Below are positions 25,539 to 33,956 of a DNA stretch of 64,000 nucleotides, in pieces. The notes under the pieces were generated by a model that searched no databases, had not been told where the DNA came from, and saw only the letters and a list, made by a program, of their open reading frames with translations. The translations under genes were made by a program, and so were the position numbers. Source of the stretch: JAWKUK01 sp041398605 (lineage in GTDB: Bacteria > Planctomycetota > UBA1135 > GCA-002686595); assembly GCA_041398605.1 (NCBI GenBank), contig JAWKUK010000013.1, positions 165,855-229,854 on the forward strand, given 5' to 3'. The first letter of the stretch is position 1. Every line of letters starts with the position of its first letter.

Positions 25539-26522
25539 GTGCAAAGCCTCGCCGCGAGCCCGAAGGGCCTCCTGCTCCGCGCCGTCCGTCCGCCCCTGAG
25601 CGCCCGCCTCGCCCTGGCGGCCTTGGGCGCGGCATGGGTCGTCGGCGCGGGGGTGCCCTCGATCGTCGCGCTCGGGCTCGGGGCAGCCCTGGGCCTGGCC
25701 CTGGGCGCGCCGGCGTGGGCCAACGGCCTCGGGCAGCGCCTCTTGAAGGTCGGCGTGATCGGGCTCGGGGCGGGCCTCGACCTCGAGTTTGTCCTGCGCG
25801 CCGGCCTCGACGGCCTCGGGACGACGGCGCTGACGCTCGCCATGACGTTGTCGCTCGGCGCGTGGCTGACCCGCCGGACGGGCGTGGGCGCAGACGTCGG
25901 GACCCTCATCACGGTCGGCACGGCCATCTGCGGCGGGAGCGCGATCGCGGCGGCGGCCCCAGCGCTCCGCGCGCGCGGGGGCGACGTCGGCGTCGCGCTC
26001 GGCGTCGTGTTTGCGCTGAACGCGGCCGCCCTCGTCGTGTTCCCCATGGTCGGACGCGCCGCCGGGCTGGACCCGTTGGAGTTCGGGCGCTGGTGCGCGC
26101 TCGCGATCCACGACACGAGCTCCGTGGTGGGCGCCGCCGCGACGTTCGGCCCAGACGCCCTGGAGCTCGCGACCGTCACCAAGCTGGCGCGCGCGCTGTG
26201 GATCGTGCCGGTCGTGTTCGCGCTGGGCTGGCTCCGCGCGCGCCGCCACGGCGCGGGCGAGGGCGGCCCGACCAAGTTCCCGCTGTTCATCCTGGGCTTC
26301 TTGGGCGCGGCCGCGCTCGTGACGCTCGCACCCACGCTCGCGCCCGTGGGCGAACAGGTCGCCGCAGCCGCCCGCCGCGTGCTGCTGCTGGCGCTGTTCG
26401 CGCTCGGCCTCGGGACGAGCGCCGCGACGCTGCGCGGCGTCGGCCTGCGCCCGCTCGCGCTGGGGCTCGCCCTCTGGGTCATCGTCAGCGCCGGGTCGCT
26501 GGCGCTCGTCGCGCTGGCCTGA
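25539..26522 (+). CDS. YeiH/UPF0324-family membrane transporter (putative sulfur-anion exporter)
   Basis: The 327-residue protein has about ten membrane helices and the family features 'LLKVGVIGLGAGLDLE', 'GTAICGGSAIAAAAPAL' and 'AIHDTSSVVGAA'. The GTG start at 25539 is the first plausible start. YeiH proteins are annotated as putative sulfate or sulfite exporters; direct evidence is limited, so the substrate is inference. The divergent LysR gene supports a regulated two-gene unit. The aldo/keto reductase follows 17 bases later. Confidence 0.88.
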   Translation: MQSLAASPKGLLLRAVRPPLSARLALAALGAAWVVGAGVPSIVALGLGAALGLALGAPAWANGLGQRLLKVGVIGLGAGLDLEFVLRAGLDGLGTTALTLAMTLSLGAWLTRRTGVGADVGTLITVGTAICGGSAIAAAAPALRARGGDVGVALGVVFALNAAALVVFPMVGRAAGLDPLEFGRWCALAIHDTSSVVGAAATFGPDALELATVTKLARALWIVPVVFALGWLRARRHGAGEGGPTKFPLFILGFLGAAALVTLAPTLAPVGEQVAAAARRVLLLALFALGLGTSAATLRGVGLRPLALGLALWVIVSAGSLALVALA

Positions 26523-26539
26523 GCGCGTACACTCCGCGC

Positions 26540-27415
26540 ATGACGCGCGCGCCCTTCTCACCCATCGTCGCCGGCCTGTGGCGGCTCTCGAAGTGGTCGA
26601 TGACTGCTGACGCGCTAGCGTCGTGGACGTCCGACGTCATCGATCAAGGCGTCGACACGTTCGACCTGGCGGATATCTACGGCAGCTACACGTGCGAGGG
26701 CCTCTTCGGCGACGCATTGCGCGCCGCGCCGGGGCTGCGGGACAAGCTGCGCATCGTGACGAAGTGCGATATCAAGCTGGTGTCACCGCAGCGGCCGGCG
26801 CACACGCGCCACGTGTACGACACGAGCCGGGCGCACATCCTCGCGTCGGTCGACGCGAGCCTCCGCGCGCTCGGGACGGATCGCATCGATACGCTGCTCC
26901 TGCACCGTCAGGACCCGCTGATGGACCCGCAAGAGGTCGCTGACGCGTTCAGCGACCTCGAAGCGAGCGGCAAGGTGCTCTCCTTCGGCGTGTCGAACTT
27001 CACGCCGTCGCACCTCGCGATGCTGGCGTCCTACGTCCGTCAGCCGCTGATCACCAACCAAATCGAGGCCTCCGTCTTGCGCGTCGCGCCGATGCAGGAC
27101 GGCACGTTCGATCAGTGCCTCGAGCGCCGCATGCGCCCGATGGCGTGGTCCCCGCTCGGCGGCGGGCGCCTGTTCGAAGAGGGCTCCCACGGGGCCTTGC
27201 GCTCGACGATGCAAGCGATGGCGCAAGCGCATGGGGTCTCGCTCGACTCGATCGCTTACGCGTTCCTGTTGCGGCACCCAGCGCGCCCGCACCCCGTCAC
27301 GGGCACGCAGCGGCTCGATCGCATCGTCGCGGCGGTCGCGGCGCTCGCCGTCGAGCTGACACGCGAAGAGTGGTTCGAGCTGTACTGCGCCGCCCAAGGC
27401 GCGCCGCTCCCCTGA
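26540..27415 (+). CDS. Aldo/keto reductase (YdhF-like)
   Basis: The 291-residue TIM-barrel NADPH oxidoreductase has the catalytic tetrad visible: Asp and Tyr in 'TFDLADIYGSY', Lys in 'IVTKCDIK' and His in 'TLLLHRQDP'. 'LSFGVSNFTPSHL' and the C-terminal cofactor-binding 'HPVTGTQRLDRI' also fit. The substrate is unknown. It follows the YeiH-like gene by 17 bases and precedes the acetyltransferase by 17 bases, so the three may be one operon. Confidence 0.9.
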   Translation: MTRAPFSPIVAGLWRLSKWSMTADALASWTSDVIDQGVDTFDLADIYGSYTCEGLFGDALRAAPGLRDKLRIVTKCDIKLVSPQRPAHTRHVYDTSRAHILASVDASLRALGTDRIDTLLLHRQDPLMDPQEVADAFSDLEASGKVLSFGVSNFTPSHLAMLASYVRQPLITNQIEASVLRVAPMQDGTFDQCLERRMRPMAWSPLGGGRLFEEGSHGALRSTMQAMAQAHGVSLDSIAYAFLLRHPARPHPVTGTQRLDRIVAAVAALAVELTREEWFELYCAAQGAPLP

Positions 27416-27432
27416 GCCCCCCAACCACGCAC

Positions 27433-28065
27433 ATGACGCAGCTCCATCTGCGACGCGCGACCGAAGCCGATGCGGCCGGGGTCCTCGCGATCTACGGGCC
27501 CGCCGTGCGCGATACGGCGATCTCCTTCGAAGAGGTGGCGCCGAGCGAGGCCGAGCTCGCGGCGCGCATCACGACCGTCGGCGGCCAGTTCCCATGGCTC
27601 ATCGCCGAGCGCGACGGGCAGGTCGCGGGTTATGCGTACGCAGGCGCCTTCCGCGCGCGCGCGGCCTATCGCTGGACGGTCGAGTCCTCGGTGTACGTCC
27701 ACGCCGACCACCGCCGCGCGGGCGTCGCGCGGCGCTTGATGGAGGCGCTGATCGACGTGCTGCGCGCGCTCGGGTATCGGACGCTCGTCGCCGGCGCGAC
27801 GATGCCCAATGACGTGAGCGTCCGCCTGCACGAGGCGCTCGGCTTCACCCTCGTGGGCACGTTCCCGAACGTCGGGCACAAACATGGCGGGTGGCACGGC
27901 GTGCGCTTCTGGACGCTGGACCTCGGCGAGCTCCAGCGCGATGCGCCGCCGCGCCCGATCGACGCGCTCGAAGACCTCGCGTTGCGCCTCGCGCGCCACG
28001 CGGCGCCGACCGCCTCGATCACTGCGCGCGACGCGGGCGGTCAGGGCCGCACGAGCTCGACCTGA
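27433..28065 (+). CDS. GNAT acetyltransferase, phosphinothricin acetyltransferase-like
   Basis: The 210-residue GNAT protein has family landmarks 'VLAIYGPAVRDTAISFE', 'GYAYAGAFRARAAYRWTVE', the acetyl-CoA loop in 'HRRAGVARRLMEAL', and 'EALGFTLVGTFPNVGHKHG'. These match the PAT/methionine-sulfoximine acetyltransferase branch. The C-terminal about 35 residues beyond the fold are extra. The last 25 bases overlap the end of the opposite-strand sulfatase. Confidence 0.88.
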   Translation: MTQLHLRRATEADAAGVLAIYGPAVRDTAISFEEVAPSEAELAARITTVGGQFPWLIAERDGQVAGYAYAGAFRARAAYRWTVESSVYVHADHRRAGVARRLMEALIDVLRALGYRTLVAGATMPNDVSVRLHEALGFTLVGTFPNVGHKHGGWHGVRFWTLDLGELQRDAPPRPIDALEDLALRLARHAAPTASITARDAGGQGRTSST

Positions 28066-29834
28066 TAGGGCCCGAAGCGCGCGTCCCCTTGGGCGCACTC
28101 CAGCTCGAACTCGACGGCGCCAGCGGGGAACGCCAACGCCCCGAGGTCGTACCGCGCGCGCTCGCCGCCCAGCTCGATCGTCAGCGGCGCCTGGCCGGCG
28201 CCAAAGCGCACAAGGACGCGCTCGACGGCGCGCGGCTCCCGGAAGAGGAGCGCGGCCTGCAGCTTCACCTCGCGCTCGAAGCCGAGGTGCCAACAGCCGT
28301 TCCTCCCCCAGCCGTCGCCTTGCCGCACGGACCAATCCTGGTGGGTCAGGACGGTGCACGGCACATTCGGCCCGCCCGGGAAGATCCGCGGCGGCGCGAA
28401 GTTGTCGGGGCGCGTCGTCGCGACGTCCTGGAACCACGCGTCGTACTCCGCGCGCAGCGCTGCCACGCGCGCGGGCGCCGCGCCCGCCAGATCGCGGGTC
28501 TCGCCAGGGTCCTCGTCGAGGTCGAAGAGCTCGAACGGCGCCTCGCCTGGGGCGACCTCACGGCCGAAGCCGCTTGGGCGCACGAGCTTCCATGGCGCGT
28601 GGATCAGCGCAAAGTGATGGCCTGCCTGTGGGACGTCGCCGCGGTGGGACTGCAGGACGAGCGCGCGCTCCTCCCACGCTACGTCGGCGCCTCGCAGCAA
28701 CGGCGCGAGGCTGCGCCCGTCCAGCGCGACCCCGCGCGGCGCCGCGACCGCGCACAGCTCGAGCAGCGTGGGGAAGAGGTCGACGTGCGCCGCGGGGTGA
28801 GTGACCGTCGTCCCCGGGTCGAGGTGCCCAGGCCAGCGGACCCAGAGCGGCGAGCGAATGCCGCCTTCGTACACCGAGGTCTTGGCGCCGCGTAGCCCCG
28901 CGACTTGGCGACCGGGCTCGGGGCCGTTGTCGCTCATGAAGACGACGATGGTATCGCGCGTGGCGCGGCGCGCGTCGAGGTGGTCCAACAGCGCGCCAAA
29001 CGCGCGGTCGATGCCCTCGTTCATGGCATAGATCCGGGCGATGTCGTCGAGCTCTTTCGCGGTCGGTGCGCGGCCGTCCGTGCGCGCGGCCGCGCGGAGG
29101 TCCCGGGCGCTGTACTTGGCGTACAAGTCGGCCGGCACGTCGTGCAGCGGGCCGTGGGGCGCGTTGGTCGCGATGTAGGCAAAGAACGGCTGGCCGGCAG
29201 CGAGGCTCGATTCGATGAACCGGTGCGCGCGCTCGAAGTACACATCGGTGCAATACCCCGTCGTCGCGACTGGCACACCATCTTCGATCAGCACCGGGTC
29301 CGTGTAACGCCGGCCGTTCTCGATCGGATCCGCCGGCTGCGCGAGGCCGCCCCCGCGCAACACCAACGAAGTGTCGAAGCCCTGGTCCATGGGCCGCATC
29401 GGGTACGCGTCGCCCAAGTGCCACTTCCCGAAGATCCCCGTGCGATAGCCGCCCGCGTGCAGCGCCTCGGCCAGCGTCACCTCGTCGGGCTCCATCTGCG
29501 AGCGCCCGACGTAGGTGTCCACCACGCGCGTGCGGTAGTTCCAGCGCCCGGTCATCAGGCTCGCACGCGTCGGCGAGCAGACCGGGCTGACGTAGAAGCG
29601 CGCGATCTTCGGACACTCAGCCGCGAAAGCGTCCAGGCGCGGCGTGTCGATGAGCGTGTTCCCATGGCACCCGAAGTCGCCATACCCCTGGTCGTCCGTG
29701 ACCACGACGATGACGTTGGGCGCTCCGGCGCGCTGTGGCGCCTCGGGCATCCGACGAGGCGCGACGCAAGCGACACACGCCCATGCCCCGAGCCACCCCC
29801 ACCGATCGATCGAGCCTCGCATGAGGCCGAGCAT
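28041..29834 (-). CDS. Secreted sulfatase (formylglycine type), second copy
   Basis: The 597-residue sulfatase has 'VVTDDQGYGDFGCHG' metal site, signature 'SPVCSPTRASLMTG', 'GKWHLGDAYP' and 'MSDNGPEPG'. It is longer than the first sulfatase by a C-terminal beta-rich domain of about 110 residues. The N-terminus 'WLGAWACVACVAP' looks like a signal or lipoprotein signal. I chose the ATG at 29834; another lies at 29822. It converges with and overlaps the acetyltransferase by 25 bases. The substrate is probably a sulfated glycan (inference). Confidence 0.9.
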   Translation of the reverse strand: MLGLMRGSIDRWGWLGAWACVACVAPRRMPEAPQRAGAPNVIVVVTDDQGYGDFGCHGNTLIDTPRLDAFAAECPKIARFYVSPVCSPTRASLMTGRWNYRTRVVDTYVGRSQMEPDEVTLAEALHAGGYRTGIFGKWHLGDAYPMRPMDQGFDTSLVLRGGGLAQPADPIENGRRYTDPVLIEDGVPVATTGYCTDVYFERAHRFIESSLAAGQPFFAYIATNAPHGPLHDVPADLYAKYSARDLRAAARTDGRAPTAKELDDIARIYAMNEGIDRAFGALLDHLDARRATRDTIVVFMSDNGPEPGRQVAGLRGAKTSVYEGGIRSPLWVRWPGHLDPGTTVTHPAAHVDLFPTLLELCAVAAPRGVALDGRSLAPLLRGADVAWEERALVLQSHRGDVPQAGHHFALIHAPWKLVRPSGFGREVAPGEAPFELFDLDEDPGETRDLAGAAPARVAALRAEYDAWFQDVATTRPDNFAPPRIFPGGPNVPCTVLTHQDWSVRQGDGWGRNGCWHLGFEREVKLQAALLFREPRAVERVLVRFGAGQAPLTIELGGERARYDLGALAFPAGAVEFELECAQGDARFGPYQVELVRP

Positions 29835-29962
29835 AGCCGCCTGAGCGCGCCCGCGGCGATGCTCAATACGCGGCGCAATGCGATGCAGCGGGACGCAGTT
29901 CGACGCAGCTGGCGGCGCCCCCCACGAGGCACCGCACGAGCTCACCGCACGAGCCACACTGC

Positions 29963-30206
29963 TCAGGGCAAGACGCGCGCCAGAATGGCGCCCGTGAAGT
30001 TCGACGACGCAACGCCTCCGATGGAGTCACGGTGCCAGGCTTGGAAGTACCACGCCTCACCCACGGAGCCCACGACGATCCCCGTGGGGGTCGGCAGCTG
30101 ATTCGGCTGAAGGACGAGCTGCGCGACGCCCCCGGGGCTCGAGATCTGGAGCTGTCCAGGCCCGACGAAGCGGCCGATGGGACCCGCGAGGCAGAGCGCC
30201 CCCTGG
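29963..30206 (-). pseudogene. Disconnected C-terminal module of the FG-GAP protein
   Basis: Minus-strand translation ending at the TGA at 29963 gives 'VAGSQGALCLAGPIGRF' and then 'EAWYFQAWHRDSIGG' and 'SSNFTGAILARVLP'. This matches the C-terminal module of three intact proteins in the window, but it is in a different frame from the FG-GAP protein at 30207-31631. The module's earlier part (30207 to about 30350) also lies in two frames, so it is broken by two apparent single-base losses. Confidence 0.7.
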
Positions 30207-31631
30207 CTACCGGCGACGGGGTTCGCTGGGCCGAATGTGCCCGCTGCGAGGAAGAGGTCGCCGCGCCGCTGGGAAACCGGCTTGCGATGAGCACGGACGT
30301 CGGCGCGGACGCGCTGAACATGCCCTGGAGTCTATCGCGCCGGGCTGGCCCGTCGAGTTCGCAAGACCTGCGCAGACCGGCGCATCGAGCGGGAAGCCGA
30401 TCCACTCGACCCGCGAACCGCTGACAGCGGCGATGAGGTCTGCTCGGCCGTCACCATCAAAGTCGGCGCCGCCGTGCCAGCCGCCGGCGCGGAAGGGAAG
30501 GTCGAAGCGCCCCGGGTTCGGGAGCGCGGCCAACGTCTCACCGCTGGCGCCGCGGAGAACGAGCGCGGAGACGGCGAGCGTCATCAGCTCATTGCCGAGC
30601 TCATAGGTACGGCTGTGTACCAAGAGCTCGGGCACGCCGTCGAAGTCCACGTCGCCGAGGACCTCGAGGTCGTTCTCGTAGCCGTGAGACGTCAGGTTGG
30701 GCACGGCGACCAGCGGCCGCGTGTAGATGACCGTACCTGTGCGTCCCGAGACTGCGAAGAGCTCGGTGACCGACGTCACAATGAGGTCCATCACGCCGTC
30801 ACCATCGAGGTCGGCCATCGCGCGCATCGACAATCCGACCTGTTCGCCGATCGAAGTGCCGGTGCGAGCCCAAAGCGCTTGGCCGGTGCTGCCCGAGATC
30901 ACCTCGACGCGGCCCGCGGCGGTGACCGAGGGGCTCGTAGAACTGAAGGACGAGGAGGTGACGGCGATGTCCCCGGTGCCGTCCCCGTTGACATCCCCCA
31001 GGGCCGCGACGCGCCAGCCGAACGAAGCGTCGTTCGTCAGGTGATTGAGGTTGAGGAGCACCGCGCCCGTCGCGCCCGAGAACAACCGCACCCGTCCGCG
31101 GTGGCTCACCGAACCGTCCAGCGCACCAACGAGGTAGTCACCGATGCCATCGCCGTCGACGTCGGGGGAGGGTTCGAGCGAAGCGACGCGCAGCGAGGCG
31201 ACCGCGTGGGTCCGGATCAGCGCCAGGCTTCGACCGGAGTGAACGTGGACGCTGGCCGAGATCCCCACCGCGCCATCTTCACTGAAGGCGAAGTCCGCCC
31301 ATCCGTCCCCATCGACGTCGGGCAACACACAGATCTCATGGCCGATGGACGCAAAGGTGCGCGTCCCGCGGACCTCGCCTAGCGGCGCGCCATCGAGACC
31401 CGAGTAGTAACCGACGACCCCGGCGCGCTGGATCCCTTGCGGGCTCGCGCCCGGGGTCGCGATCACGAGGTCAGGGACGCCGTCCCCGTTGATGTCCGGG
31501 ACGGCATCGATGCCGGCTCCGAAATCAAAGGATCCCGACGTCGAACGGTACGTGATCTGTGCTTCAGCGGCAGCGGCGAAGAGCCCCGTCGCACACAGCA
31601 CAGCCAGATGGATGGGATGAGGGCGCAGCAT
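30207..31631 (-). CDS. Secreted FG-GAP repeat protein, C-terminus frameshifted
   Basis: The reading frame has 474 residues. A signal peptide (about 1-24, ending 'AAAAEAQ') precedes about seven FG-GAP/calcium-loop repeats: 'DINGDGVPDLV', 'DVDGDGWADF', 'DVDGDGIGDYL', 'DVNGDGTGDIA', 'DLDGDGVMDLI', 'DVDFDGVPELL' and 'DFDGDGRADLI'. These form an integrin-alpha-like beta propeller. The family-like sequence stops at 'VCAGLANSTGQPGAI' (about 30334), after which the frame is Arg/Pro-rich nonsense ending at 30207. The expected continuation is found in the other two minus frames down to 29963. The original gene was probably 29963-31631. An assembly error or real mutation are both possible. Confidence 0.85.
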   Translation of the reverse strand: MLRPHPIHLAVLCATGLFAAAAEAQITYRSTSGSFDFGAGIDAVPDINGDGVPDLVIATPGASPQGIQRAGVVGYYSGLDGAPLGEVRGTRTFASIGHEICVLPDVDGDGWADFAFSEDGAVGISASVHVHSGRSLALIRTHAVASLRVASLEPSPDVDGDGIGDYLVGALDGSVSHRGRVRLFSGATGAVLLNLNHLTNDASFGWRVAALGDVNGDGTGDIAVTSSSFSSTSPSVTAAGRVEVISGSTGQALWARTGTSIGEQVGLSMRAMADLDGDGVMDLIVTSVTELFAVSGRTGTVIYTRPLVAVPNLTSHGYENDLEVLGDVDFDGVPELLVHSRTYELGNELMTLAVSALVLRGASGETLAALPNPGRFDLPFRAGGWHGGADFDGDGRADLIAAVSGSRVEWIGFPLDAPVCAGLANSTGQPGAIDSRACSARPRRRPCSSQAGFPAARRPLPRSGHIRPSEPRRR

Positions 31632-31772
31632 GGTCTCTGTTCATAGTCTGCGCGATCTGCCCGGCTACGGGTCAAGAATCGTCCAGACCGCCAATTCCGG
31701 CTCAAGGACCTGCCCTCGACACAAGTCCCGGATGCGAGCTAGATGGAGCCCAGGAGCCCCTCACGGGCGACA

Positions 31773-33857
31773 TCACTCGGCGAGGTACGCCGCGCGCACG
31801 TATTCCCCGACCATCCGGTGCGTGTTGAACGTGCCCGGGAGCGAGACAAGGGACCGCCGCGCTTTGGCCAGCCACCCGAGCGGGAGGCCCGCTGCATCGC
31901 GCTCGTAGAAGAGCGGGACGAGGTCCGACTCGAGGAGCGTGACGAGCGCGTTCGCGTCCAGCGTGTCTTGCGCCGCTTGATCAGGCAGCTCCGTGCCGTC
32001 GCCGATCGCCCAGCCATTCTCGCCGTCGAAGCCCTCGGGCCACCAGCCGTCGAGGATCGACGCGTTGAGGCCGCCGTGCAGGGGCGGCTTCATCCCGCTC
32101 GTGCCGCTGGCCTCATTCGGGCGGATCGGGTTGTTGAGCCACACGTCGGCGCCGCTGGTCAAGACGCGCCCGACCTGCATGTCGTACTCCTCGATGAGCG
32201 CGACGCGGCCGACGAACCCGGCCTCCTTCGCGTGCTCGTGCACCTCGCGCGCCATGTCCTGTCCGCCGAGGTCGCGCGGGTGCGCTTTGCCGGCAAAGAC
32301 GAGCTGGACGGGACGGCTTGCGTCCCCCATGAGCTGCGCGAGGCGCGCCGCCTCCTTGAAGATCAACGGCGCGCGCTTGTAAGTCGCGAAGCGCCGCGCA
32401 AAGCCAAGCGTCAGCGCATCCTCGTCGAACATCGAGTAGCACGCTGCGACGCTCGCTGCGTCCTCGCCGCGGCGACGCGCCTGACGCGCGAGGCGCTCGC
32501 GGACGAAGTGCACGAGCTTGGCGCGCAGCGTCCGGCGCAGCGCCCAGAGCTCTGCGTCCGTCACCGACGCGAGGCGCGCCCACGGGTCTTCGTCAGGCCC
32601 GAACTGACGCCACTTCTTGCCGAGGTGGCGCTCGTACAGCGCATCGGCCTCGGGCGCGAGCCACGTCCCCACGTGTACGCCGTTCGTGATCGACCCGATC
32701 GGCGTCGCCTCCGGCGCGAGCCCGTACGCCTTCGCCCACATCTTCCGCGACACTTCGCCGTGCAGCTTTGCGACGCCGTTGACGCGCGCGCTCGTGCGCA
32801 ACCCGAGCACGGTCATGCAGAACGCCTCCCGCTTGTCGCCAGGGGTCTCACGCGCGAGGTCCGCGAAGCGCTGGGTCGACATGCCGAGCGCGGCGAGGTG
32901 CCCCGCGAGGTACTTCGCGACGTCCTTCGGCGCATAGCGGTCGTGGCCCGCGGGCACGGGCGTGTGCGTGGTGAAGGCCGACGTCGCGCGCACGCTTTGC
33001 AGCGCTGCCACGAACGACTTGCCCTTCGCGACCAGCGCGCGCAGCCGCTCGACGTTGGCAAAGGCCGCGTGCCCCTCGTTCAGGTGCACGACGGTGGGCG
33101 CTTCCTTGACCGCCTTCAGGGCCAACATCCCGCCCACGCCCAGCAGCACCTGCTGGCGCAGACGCAGGTCCGGCTCGCCTTTGTAGAGCCCTTCGGTGAG
33201 CTGCCGGTGGGCCTTCGGCGCGCCGGCCAGGTCCGCGTCCAAGAGGTAGAGCGGCACACGACCGACCGGCATGCGCCAGACCTTGGCGCGCACGAGCTGC
33301 TTGCCCAAGGGGCACTCGATGACCCTGCCTGTGTCCACGACCGGCATGTCGCCGAAGTCGTAGTCAGGATAGAGCACGCGCGTCGTGCCGTTGGCGCGCA
33401 GCTCCTGCACATAGTAGCCGTGGCGGTACAGGAGGCCGACGCCAACGAGCGGCACGCCGAGGTCCGACGCGGACTTCACGTGGTCCCCGGCGAGCACGCC
33501 GAGGCCGCCCGAGTACTGCTGCATGCTCTCGTGGATCGCGAACTCCGAGCAGAAGTAGGCGACCCGCAGGTCCGCGTGCCGCTTGCCGTGCGCCCGCTGG
33601 AACCACGTCTTCGAGGCCCGATAGGCGCCGGCGCTCGCCTCCGCGGCAGCGAGCCGTCGCTCGAACGCCGGGTCCTCCGCGCAGGCTTCGAGGCGCGCGG
33701 GGTGCACACGCCTGAGCACCTCCAGCGGCGCTTGATTCGTGGCGACCCAGAGGTTCGGGTCCAGCATCGCGAACGCGCGCTGGACCTCATGGTCCCAGGT
33801 CCAGGCGAGGTCGAGTGCGAGCGCGCGCAAGCGCTTGGTGAGGTCCTTCGGGGTCAT
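31773..33857 (-). CDS. glgP: Alpha-glucan (glycogen/maltodextrin) phosphorylase, GT35
   Basis: The 694-residue protein is the short (archaeal/bacterial) phosphorylase type with the N-terminal DUF3417-like start 'KDLTKRLRALALDLAWTWD'. Substrate and phosphate sites include 'YSGGLGVLAGDHVKSASDLG' and 'THTPVPAGHDRY', and the PLP-binding motif 'NEASGTSGMK' places the Schiff-base Lys at 590. It releases glucose-1-phosphate from alpha-1,4-glucans. It is third in the minus-strand series amylase, glucanotransferase, phosphorylase, with 99 bases separating it from malQ. Confidence 0.95.
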   Translation of the reverse strand: MTPKDLTKRLRALALDLAWTWDHEVQRAFAMLDPNLWVATNQAPLEVLRRVHPARLEACAEDPAFERRLAAAEASAGAYRASKTWFQRAHGKRHADLRVAYFCSEFAIHESMQQYSGGLGVLAGDHVKSASDLGVPLVGVGLLYRHGYYVQELRANGTTRVLYPDYDFGDMPVVDTGRVIECPLGKQLVRAKVWRMPVGRVPLYLLDADLAGAPKAHRQLTEGLYKGEPDLRLRQQVLLGVGGMLALKAVKEAPTVVHLNEGHAAFANVERLRALVAKGKSFVAALQSVRATSAFTTHTPVPAGHDRYAPKDVAKYLAGHLAALGMSTQRFADLARETPGDKREAFCMTVLGLRTSARVNGVAKLHGEVSRKMWAKAYGLAPEATPIGSITNGVHVGTWLAPEADALYERHLGKKWRQFGPDEDPWARLASVTDAELWALRRTLRAKLVHFVRERLARQARRRGEDAASVAACYSMFDEDALTLGFARRFATYKRAPLIFKEAARLAQLMGDASRPVQLVFAGKAHPRDLGGQDMAREVHEHAKEAGFVGRVALIEEYDMQVGRVLTSGADVWLNNPIRPNEASGTSGMKPPLHGGLNASILDGWWPEGFDGENGWAIGDGTELPDQAAQDTLDANALVTLLESDLVPLFYERDAAGLPLGWLAKARRSLVSLPGTFNTHRMVGEYVRAAYLAE

Positions 33858-33956
33858 GGTTCCGGAGTCGAGGGTCCAGGGTCAGAGCCCGCGCGTCACG
33901 CGGCTCGGCCTCACGCGGGCGCGCGAGGAGAAGAGGAGCGACGATCGTTGAGGCGT

